64,000 nt of DNA from Flavobacterium segetis (GTDB lineage: Bacteria; Bacteroidota; Bacteroidia; Flavobacteriales; Flavobacteriaceae): NCBI RefSeq assembly GCF_900129575.1, contig NZ_FQWE01000003.1:372001-436000 (forward strand), written 5' to 3'. Under the pieces are notes generated by a model. It worked only from the letters and a program-made list of their open reading frames with translations, made no database searches and had not been told where the DNA came from. Positions 25,846 through 37,800 of the stretch are shown in pieces; the first letter of the stretch is position 1; each line of letters starts with the position of its first letter. Made by a program: the position numbers and the translations under genes.

Positions 25846-28800
25846 ATGAAAAAACCCACTTTTTCAAAAATTATTTTAATTACTTTATTTTTTCTACAAT
25901 TTCTCGCATCCTATTCTCAAAATTTCAAGCCTTTTGTTAAAAGGTTCGATCAGGATATTAAAGGTGATATGCTTCTCATTGGGAATAATATCTTAAATAG
26001 GAGCACTGCTAAAAATAATGAAAAACCTAACGATGCATTCAATGGTAATAATCTGAATTCAGATTTTAATATGCAATTTGTCAATATCGACAATGGAGCT
26101 ACGACAGGCGTTTTTAATTCTAGTAGTGCTAATTTAGTAATACCAAATTTGTCAGCTCCCGCTCCTGCATGTTATAAAATTGTTTATGCTGCATTATATT
26201 GGGGTGCCGTTACAAAAGGAACTGACCCAATAACAAATATAAAATTTAAAATGCCTTCGGGAGGTTATAATGATATTACAGGAACCGTCATTCATGATTC
26301 CGGTACAACTTTAGTAGGAACGAGTTTACCTTATGCTTGCTTTGCAGATGTGACAAGTTTAGTTACTGGTACTGGAAACCCAACTCCTGAGGGAACGTAC
26401 ACAGTTGCAAATGTTTCCTCCAAAGTAGGAAGTAATGGTGGAACAGGATTATCTGCTGGATGGTCTCTTTATATAGTATATGAAGATCCGAAACTACCTG
26501 CTAAATCGATTACCTCTTTCGATGGTTTTAGTGCTATTAGTGCAACAGTTAATTTAGACATTCCTGTAACGGGTTTTAGAACAATTCCTACAGGTCCAGT
26601 TCGGGCTAAGTTCGCATTTTCTTCTTTAGAAGGCGATAGAAGCATTAGTGGAGATTATTTAACGGTTAATGGTTCTATACTCTCAGCGGTAAATAATGCA
26701 GGAGTAACAATTAGGACTACAAATAATTTTTTCAATAGTTCTGTTACGTACATTGATCCATTAACAAATAAAACGGAGAACTATATTAATCGAAATCCAG
26801 CAAGTACTAACACACTTGGTTATGATGCTGGTATATTAGAGATAAACAATAACGGGAATAAGATTATAAAAAATAATGATGTTAGTGCTACAATAGGATT
26901 GCGTAGTAATCAAGACGTCTATTTTTATTATTTTAACGCAATTGCATTAGAAATAATAGCGCCAAATATTGTTTTAACTAAAGAAGTTTTTGACAATGCA
27001 ACACCTCCAAACAATATAGGAAATGCAAATGTTACATTAGGACAACAATTATTTTATAATATTGGTTTCCAAAATATTGGAAATGATAATGCTGAAAATT
27101 TTACCATTAAAGATATTTTACCAATAAATATTAACTTTGATCCTGCTAATATTATTGTTCCCAATAATTCTGGTATTACTTATGTTTACACGGCAGCAAC
27201 GAGAACTATTCTATTTACAATTCCAAAAGGGTTAGTAGAAAAAAATGATCCTCGATACGTAATCAAATTTAAAGTTCAGGTTGTTCCGGAATGTAATGAC
27301 TTAAGCGATGCTTGTTCAGATAAAATCCAAAATCAAGCTTTTGCAACATATGAAGGCGTTGATAGTAAGATTAAAATAGACGATCAGCTCAGTTTGGCTA
27401 CTTTTGGAAACTGTTACTTGGGCACGCCAGCCCCAACTAATTTTCTTGTAGGAGTTGAAAATTGTATTTACTCGAAAGATTATCAGTTGTGTGGTGCAAA
27501 TGTATTATTAACGGCAGCAAATGGATACAATCAATATTCATGGTCAACAAGTCCATCTGGAACACCAGTCATTGGCACTACTCAGTCCATCACAGTAACA
27601 CAAACAGGAACTTATTATGTAACTAATACTGCAATTGCTCCTTGTAGGTCTATAAAGCAAGTTGTTACCGTTTCACCTTCTGGTACAACTGTTAAAAATC
27701 CAGTAATCCCTTTTGCAGATCAGGTAACTAAGTGTCCAGATAATGGAAAAGATCTTCCAAAAATATTCTTATGTGGTGCAAATGCAAGTAGGCTAATAAA
27801 TACAGGTGTCACAGATGCCATATCAATTATTTGGCAAAAATTAGATGAATCCAGCTGCCCCGCTTCAGGTAGTGATGATTGCGCTAATGAAAAAGTAAAT
27901 TGTAAATGGGATAATATTTCTAGTGGAATAAGTTATACCGCTAACACTTCTGGTCAGTTTAGAGTTGTGTTTAATTATGCAGGTGGATGTTTTAATATTT
28001 TTTATTTCAATGTCTTTAAAAATTTATTAAACCCAACTGCAACTTCAAGAGATATTATTTGTAGTACCGCAGGAGAGATAACGGTAGGCGGAGTTCCTGG
28101 ATCTGGTTACGAATACAGTTTGAATCCTACGGGTCCTTATCAGGATAGTAATATATTTTCTATTCCAGTTGCAGGAACGTACACAGCGTACATCAGACAA
28201 AAAGGAGTGGTTAGCAATCCTTGCTTATTTTCAGTACCTGGAATTGATATTTTACAACGCAATTTCACAGTAACTGAATTTATTTCTCAACCACTTTGTA
28301 ATGGTGAAAAAGGTGCTGTAAAATTAGCTGCTAATGATGTTCGCGGAGGCTATTATTATAAAATTAGTTTAGGAGGAACTCAAGTAAATAGTTTAGGTCC
28401 AATTGCCGCTAGTGATTATACATTTTCCAATTTAAGTCCTGGCACTTATGACTATGAGGTAAAAACTGATGATAATTGCTTAAAGACTGGTTCTTTTACA
28501 ATACGAGCCCCAGAGATTTTAACTGCAAGTGTGGCACTAACTAAATCTTTAACTTGTACAGATGGTCTAATAACTGTTAAAGCTTTAGGTGGAACTGCGC
28601 CTTACTCTTATTATGTTAATGGATCGGCATCTCCGCAATTTGCTGATGATATAGTAATTTCAACTGCAGGTGTATATCAAGTAAGAGTTGTTGATTACAA
28701 TGGTTGCGTAGCAAATACTTCTATTACTGTAAATGCAATCGCTAAACCAGTAACTACTGTAACAAATACGAATGTTAAGTGTTACGGAGATAATTCTGCC

Positions 28801-31800
28801 GCCATCAACTTCAACGCTACTGCTACTAACGGTTATAGTCTAGCCTATAGTATAGATAACGGTGTTACTTACTTAGCGTCATCAACTTTTTCTAATTTAG
28901 TGGCAGGAACTTATAGTACAATTGTTAGATATTCTCTAAATGGTGAAGACTGTTTTGATACAATGAGAACCGTAGTTATCACTCAACCAGCTGCTGCATT
29001 GACTGCCTCTGCTGGTGTGTCAGAACTAGCGGGTTGTGGAATAGCACCTACACCAAAAAATTATGGTAAAGTTCGTATTACAAACCCTCAAGGAGGTGTT
29101 GCGCCTTACACTTATAGTTTTGATAATCAAGTTACTTATGGTAGCAGTAACGAAGCATTTGTAGCGCCTGGAACTTATACATTATATGTTAAAGATGCTA
29201 ATGGATGTATTTTTTCTGCACCAGTGACATTAGATCCAGAACCTGTAGCTCCAGTTATAGACGTAGCGACTCCTGTTGATTTTAATTGCGATGGAACCGC
29301 AACCAGCACAGTGACCATCAACAATCCTGGTGGCGCATCTTATACGTATGATTATTACTTAGACGGGACAAAAAACACGAATGTACCCAGTAATGTATTT
29401 TTAAATGTACCACCAGGTACGCACGCAGTTCGGGTAGAATATAAGGTGGGAACGGTACCTACCTTTAGTAATTTGTTAAAAGAGGATTTTGGTATTGGTG
29501 AGGATGTAACCTCTCCAGGAATGAATAGTGCGTATTGTTTTGAAAGACAAGTTACTGCTACCCAATGTAAGTCAAGTATACAAATTAATGATGGGGATTA
29601 CTCTGTAACAGCTAGAATTGTCTCTCCTTTTGGACCTTGGGTAGCTGCGAGAGATCATACTTCTAATGCAACTGTTACAAAAGGGAGATTTCTTGCCGTT
29701 AATATTGGTGGATTTGCAGGAGCCGACGGTGTACTGTACAGTAAACCAATCAAAGATATTATACAAAACCAACCCGTTTCGGTATCGGTTTATGCTATGA
29801 ACTTATTAGAATTAGTGAATAGTCAGGAAGATCCAGAATTGCTTTTTCAATTGGTGAATGCTGCGGGTGTTGTAATTGCTTCTCAGTCTACTAACAAGAT
29901 TCCAAAAACATTTAAAAAAACAAATCCGGACTGGATTAATTATTCTTTGACGCTTGATCCATTAAATAACACCAATTTAAATTTTGTTATACGTTCTAAA
30001 AGTATTGCAACTAGCGGAAACGATGTTGTTATTGATGATATCAATGTTTATCAATTACCAAAAAGTTGTATTACTTCAAAAGATTTTACAATAGTTGTTC
30101 CAACTGGTAAAGCATTTAATGCTCAAATTTCAGGCACTAAAAATGTAACTTGTTTTGGTCTAACCAATGGAGAAATTACCATTGCGGTGCAAAATTTTGG
30201 TTCTAGCTTTCAATATTCTATTGACGATGGTGTAAATTATACAACAGCAACAGCATCACCAGTTACAATTACCGGATTAGCTGCTAATACGTATCAAATA
30301 AAAATTAGGCCTGATGCATCATCTGCGGTAGCGTGTACTAAATCCTTCGCGCAACCCATAACCGCACCAACTGCTGTAACGGCATCTGCATCAAGAATTC
30401 TTGAGGCTACTTGTGCTACTGGAGCAACCATACGTGCAACTGGCGGAGGTGGAACTCCAGCCTATCAATATGAATTACGTGCGGCAGATGGAACCACTGT
30501 TGTTCGCGCTTTCAATAACAATCGTGATTTCACTAATGTGCCAGCAGGTAATTATACCGTTTTTGTGCGTGATGCTAATTTATGTACCAACCCTACCGGA
30601 TTTGCAATTGCGGTTGCGGCTCCGCCAGCACTCACAGCAACTCTAGATGCTACAACTGATTTTTGCTACACCACTGCAAATCCAGCTACACTTGTTGTAA
30701 ATGTTGTGGGTGGTACTGCGCCATTTACTTACAAATTTAATGGCAATACACCGCAAAATTCAAATACATTCACTAACGTCGCTCCAGGAACACACACTAT
30801 AATAGTAACTGATAGTAATAATTGTGATTTTACAATTAATAATATAGTTATTGCACCTGCATTAACTTTGAAATTATCTTTACTACAAGATTTAACGTGT
30901 ATCGATGATGCCTCAATTGGTAATGAAGTAATTACAGGTGGTAATGGAACACCTTACACTTATAGCGTGTCCTATAATGGAGCAGCAGCAACTCCAGTTA
31001 CAGTTTTTCCTTATACTACAACACAAGCTGGAACTTATGTGTTTACAATAACAGATACCAAAGGTTGTCCAGCAACGAGCAACACGATCACAGTAACGCC
31101 TAAAACAACACCAACACATACTACAGTAAAAACGGATGTAACGTGCAACGGTTTTGATAACGGAAGCATAACAGTCACTGCAACGGGAGGTTTTACAAGT
31201 GCATATACTTATGTACTAACTGGACCAATTACTGTTACTCAAACTACAAATCAATTTTCTGGTTTACCAGCAGGTACTTATGATGTCAAAGTGACTGATA
31301 GCAAAGGATGTCCATCTGTAGTAACTCAAGTAATAATTGCAAATCCAGCTCCTATTGTAGCGACTGCCACTGCAACGTCTTTTGCATGTACTGCTACAAA
31401 TACGAAACAATCAGCAACTATTACAGTTGCTCCAACAGGAGGAAGTGGAACGTACACCTATAGCTACAATGATGGCGTTTCATACGGTTCTAATAATACG
31501 CTCATTGTTAATGACAATGGAACTACACAAACATTTAAAATAATTGTTAAAGATTCAAACGGCTGTTTATCGCTAGTAGAAACTGTAGTATTAGCACCAT
31601 TAAACCCACCAACTGATTTAGCGTTTACTAATCCTGCAATAACTTGCGCTGCAACAACTACAACTGTAACCGTAACAGCTACAAATGGAGTGGGTGCTTT
31701 GACGTTCTTGATTACTGGAACTACATCAGCTACTAATCCATCGTTATTTGTGCCAGCTACTACATCGGGTTCAACGGCTACCTTCCCCAATTTATTACCA

Positions 31801-34800
31801 GGAAACTACACCTTTAGAGTAACCGATGCTAATAATTGTTTTTACACTGAATCTTACACCATTGCTCCAGTAACGCCTATTGCTGTTACAGCAGTAAAAC
31901 TGTCAGATGTAGCTTGTTTTGGAAACAGTACAGGTTCAGCACGATTTACCGTGACTGGTTATAGCATTCCAAGTAATTATACGATAACCGTAACAACAAC
32001 GCCTCCAGGTTTGCCATCTGCATTAAGCCCAACAGGCGACGTAAGAACGCTTACAAATCTTGTTGCGGGAACCTATACTTTTACGGTAACAGATAATACA
32101 ACAGGTTGTACTGATAGTGAGTCCATTACTATCTTGCAACCTACAGCTGGAGTATCAATCACTTCCGCAGCAGGAACGCCAGTATTTTGTAGCAATGATA
32201 ATTCTCAAATTACAATTACTGCATCAGGCGGAACCCCAAGTTATGGCTATGCGGCTGTGCCAAGTGGTGCAACGGCACCTACTACTTTTGGAACATCAAA
32301 CGTGGTAACAGTAGATACTAATTTAGGAACTATTCTATCTTGGGACGTATACGTAAGAGATGCCAATGGTTGTATAGCACCATTGAGAACAGTAAACATA
32401 ACTAATAACGGTACACCTACAGTTACCGCCACGGTTACAAACCAATGTACAGCAACTGGTAGTTTATTTCAAATAGAAGCATCTGCAACGGGTGGTTTAG
32501 CGCCTTACACGTATACGATAAACACAGGCGTAGCGCCAAGTCCTGCAAATACTTTTACAGTTGCTCCAGGAACTTATACGATTACCGCAACGGATGCTAA
32601 TGGCTGTCCAGCCACAACATCAGTAACGGTTAATCAAAGATTATCTGCTGTTGCAGCAGTAACTAAAGATATTACGTGTTCATTACCCGCAGCAGCTACA
32701 ATTAGAGTAACTATTTCTGGCGGATTAGCTCCATTTACTTATAGAGCTAGTATTAATGCTGCCGCTTATATTGGTGGTCCACAAGCTGTCATTGGGAATA
32801 CTTTTATTTACACTACAGCGGGTAATATAGGTGCTACGTACACTTTTGAAATTACCGATGCTAATGGAGTTCCATGTACTACAATAACGAATGTAGTAAC
32901 TACAATTGCGCCTGCAACTGTTACGGCTACAGAAACTCATGTGGATCCTACTTGTAACGGATTTACTGATGGTTCAATTCGATTAAATGCCACAGCGGGT
33001 GAGGCACCGTTTACGTACAGCATTTCAGGAAGTAGTGGTTTAGGATCATCAAATGTGTTTGGTGGCTTAGCTGCAGGGACATATAATTATATTGTTAGAG
33101 ATGCTAAAGGGTGTGATGCTACAGGGACCATTGTATTGGATAATCCTCCAGCAATTGTTGTAAATGTTGTTACTAATCCTATTCAATGTAATACAAATAC
33201 TCCTGGTAGTTTTGATGTTAATATCATTTCAGGCGGTACGGCTCCCTACACTTATAGATTACTTGACAATGCATTTACTCAAATAGCTACGTACACTGAA
33301 ACAAATAGTGCACCAACACCAGTTTATAGTTTTATGAACTTAAATTTTGGTGATTATTACATTACTGTTGTTGATGCAAATGGATGTGAATTTAATAGTA
33401 CTAAAATTAGGATTGAAACTCCTCCATTTTTAACGCAAACTTTTTTAGTTGACTCAAATAATTGCGCTACTGGTGTTGATGTGGAGGTTACAACTTCAGG
33501 TGGAATAGGTCCGTTTAGATATTCAATATTTGGGCAACCATCAACTGAGACTGTCCCTTTAGCAAGTAATGTTTACGTTTTCACAGGGTTGCTTCATGGT
33601 GTTACTTACTTTTTACAAGTAAGAGATGTAAATAATTGTATTTCTATTAAAGAATTTGCTACACCACCGTCTCCATCGGGCATCAATATAGCAGGCACAG
33701 CAACCACGAATGTTAATTGTAACGCAGCTTCTGATGGAACACTAGCATTTACAGTTCAAGCTTTTGATCCAACAGTAACAACGATCAATTATGAAGTATT
33801 AAATGCATTGACACTTTTACCGCTTCCTACACCAATAAATGGTACATTAACCGGAGTTGCAGGAGGTCCATTGACTGGAAATATTACAACATTACCAGCG
33901 GGTAATTATGTGTTGAGAGCAATGGAGGCAACAGGAACTTTATGTTCAGCATCGTTCCCATTTACAATTACACAGCCGGCACAACCACTTTCAGCTGCTG
34001 TTAGTGCAAACGTAAATGCAAATTGTAATTTAGGTGCGTTGGTTACAGTGACAACAACTGGTGGAACTGGCCCTTATACGTATGCAGCAGCAGTAGCGCC
34101 AGCTACTTCAACAGCTTTTGCATCAGGCAATGTGTTGACTTTAGATTATAATTTAGGCACAGTTTGGAACATTACTGTTCGTGATGCAAATGGTTGTACG
34201 GTTGATGTACCAGTAACTATAGCCCTAGATCCTTCGCCAGAAATTGCCTTATCTGTAGTAGATAAATGTGTAGCAGAAGGTGCTTTTCAAATTTTGGTTA
34301 CTGAAATTACAGCAGGCACAGGTGCTTACAGCATTAGTGTAGATGGAGGAACATTTAGTAGTATTCCTAGTTTACCGTTTACTGTTACGGGATTAAACTC
34401 TGGACCGCATACTATCATCATTCGTGATGCTAATGGCTGTACGGATTCGGAATCAATCACAATTGATGCGCCATTAGTGACAACACCAGCCATTACGGCA
34501 TTGCCTACATGTGCTGATAACGATGGTGTAATTACAATTAGCGGAGTTGGTGGAACAGGAACTTATACCTACACAATTACGCCAACGGCACCAAGTGTTG
34601 CAATAAATAACACAACAGGAGTTATTTCAGGATTGCCTGCCGGAACATATACCATCACAATGACTGATACGGCTACTCCAACAGCTTGTTCGACTACTGC
34701 AGTGGTAACTTTAGTTGCTCCAATTCCCGTGACATTTACAACCGCTACAACTCCAGCCCTTTGTGTGGGAGATAGTAACGGAACTATAACCGTTACATTG

Positions 34801-37800
34801 GCAGCTGGTAATAACAATCCAATTTATACATATGAGATTATAGCAGGTCCTCAAACAGTAGCTTCACAACCGTCTAATATATTCACTGGTTTGTTACCAG
34901 GAACTTATACAGTAAGAGTAAACTCGGGAAGGGGTTGCTCAGCTGATGATGCAAACGTAGTTGTTGCTCCTGCGACTGTTTTAACAGCTAACGCAACTTT
35001 CGTACCTAATTCATCTTGTAGTACATCAACAGTAATTACAGTTGCTGCCAGTGGTGGAACAGGATCAGTTTATACCTATAACTTTAATAGTTTAGGATTT
35101 ACAACTGATAATACTTTTACAGTAAATAACGGCCCAATAGCTGCAAGTACAACAATCGTTGTGCGTGATGCTAATGGTTGTACCTTCTCTCTTGTAAATG
35201 TAACTACCCCAGCGTTCAATCCACCAACAGAAATGGATATTGCTGGTACGCCAATATACTGTGTTCAACAAGGTTTAGGAGATTTGACTAGTACGGTAAC
35301 TATAAACAGCGTAACAGCTGGAGTTGGTCCTTATACCTATCAAAATATCACATCTGGTACTACAAATACAACCGGTTTATTTTCTGGTCTAACTCCTGGT
35401 GATTACCTTTTCCAAGTGACAGACGCTAATGGTTGTACGTACCAAGAACTGTACACCGTTGCTCCGGTAACTAATATCACGGCAGCAGTAAGTGCAACTA
35501 CTGATGTAACTTGTTTTGGTTTGAACAATGGAACGGCAACAATTGCTGTGGCTAATTTTTCAACAACATATACTGCTACTTTAACTGCAGGAACAGGAAC
35601 AGTTGCAATCACAGGCAACACAGTAACAATAACTGGTATGCAGCCTGGAAATTACACGCTACGTGTAACTGATGATGTAACCGGTTGTATTGCTGACGTT
35701 TCAGTAGTAATAACTCAGCCAGCTGCATTACTTGCTTTATCAAGTATAGCTACAAATATTAATTGTGATAACGATAATAGTACTATTACAATAACTGCAA
35801 CTGGAGGAACAACTAATTATCAATATGCAGTGGCAAAAACGACTGATCCTGTACCAACCGTATTTGTAGCAAATAATGTTTTTGTTGTAGATACTAATGG
35901 AGGAGCTGATATGGCTTGGACGGTTTATGTTACGGATGCTAATGGTTGTACTACAAGTAATTTACAAACTATAGTATTAGATGCGAGTCCATCGAATATC
36001 ACTGTGGCTCCTTACAGTGAATGTCCTGATGCAGTAACAGGAACGTATACTTTCACGATTAATACACCTACAGGTATTGCGCCTTTCACTTATAGTATAG
36101 GAGGTGGTTTTCAAACAAGTTCAACATTTATTGTAAATACGCCAGGCACTTATGATGTAACGGTAAAAGATGCTAATGGTTGCCCAACAACTGCAACTGC
36201 TCTAGTTGTGATTAGACAACCATTGATTTTGACACCAACAGTTACGGCAGCGCCTTCTTGTACAGATGGTGATGGAGTTATTGCCGTGTTACCAACAGGT
36301 GGTTCAGGAAATTATGAATATAGAATAGACAGCGGTGTGTATCCAATGGCTATACCTTTTACAGGAATTGCATCTGGAGCGCACACAATTTATGTACGTG
36401 ATACAACAACTAGTTGTGAGGCATCTGTATCTGTAAATTTACCAGCTGCAACTGCTATTACAGGATTTGCGTTAGCAACTACTCCTGTAACGTGCAACGG
36501 TGGAAATGATGGAACTATCACAGCTACATTAGACACGCCAGCTCCCGGAATTAACGATAATCCAGTATATTTATACAGCTTAAATGGTGGAACACCGCAA
36601 GCTTCTCCATTATTCAGTGGTTTAGCAGCGGGAACATACACTGTAAACGTTACTTCAGAGAGAGGATGTACTGCATCTGAAACTATTGATGTTCTAGAAC
36701 CTGCTTTAATTGTAGTTCCAGCACCATCGGTTGTAGAATTTGGTTGTACTACAGGAAACACTGGTAATTTTGCGACTATAACGGTTGATCCTGCAGCAAT
36801 TACAGGAGGTACAAGTCCTTATCTAAATTATGAGTTTATAAAAATTGGATCTCCTGACGTGCAAGTTCAGTTTGGATCAAGTAATGTTTATACAGAAGCT
36901 AATTTGGCGGGAGGATCCTATCGTGTAAACGTGTATGATAGTCAAGGTTGTATAGGAACAACAACTGCTCCTCTTGTAATTGCGCCTTACATTGCTTTAG
37001 ACAAAGTAAATGTCACTATAAACCAAGCAATAACTTGTACTAATCCAGAGAACATTAAAGTAACGGCAACCACTATACCTGCGGGAGCTACTGTTAATTT
37101 AGAATATACTCTTGTTGGTGTAACCTATGATCCAACTACAAATGCACCAATATATGGAACAGGGGTAACCAACTCAACAGGTATCTTTACAGGTTTATTA
37201 GTTGGCAATTATTTAATTACGGTTAAAAATCTAGATACTAATTGTGAAGTTCAAGCTGCTCATATCGTTAATGAACCCAACACTTTCGACCTAAAAATTG
37301 ACACTATTGTTGATGTAATATGTTTTGGAGGATTTGATGGTAGTGCAAATGTTACTTTCGTAGATCGTTTAATCACAACTACACCACTTAACGGTGATGA
37401 TGCGGGTCCGTTTTCTTATACAGTGCTTGACGCAGCTGGAGTTTCGGTTGCATCAGGAAATGCATTAAATGCAGGACCAATAACTATTTCTGGATTAGCA
37501 GTTGGGACTTATACGGTAACAGCAACGCTATCACAGGCACCTTCATGTACGGTTTCTAAAAACTTTACCATATCAGGTCCAAATGCCGCATTAGATATTA
37601 CTGAAACACATACTGAAATCACTTGTGTGACTGGTAATAACGATGGAACAATTTCAGTAACTGCTACTGGTGGCTGGCCAGGTGGTTATGAGTATCAATT
37701 GCTATTAAACGGTAGTGAAATCATTGCTTACAGTACTCAAACCGAATTCAATGGTTTAGTAGCTGGAAATTACACTGTAAATGTAAGAGACAGTAAAGGG

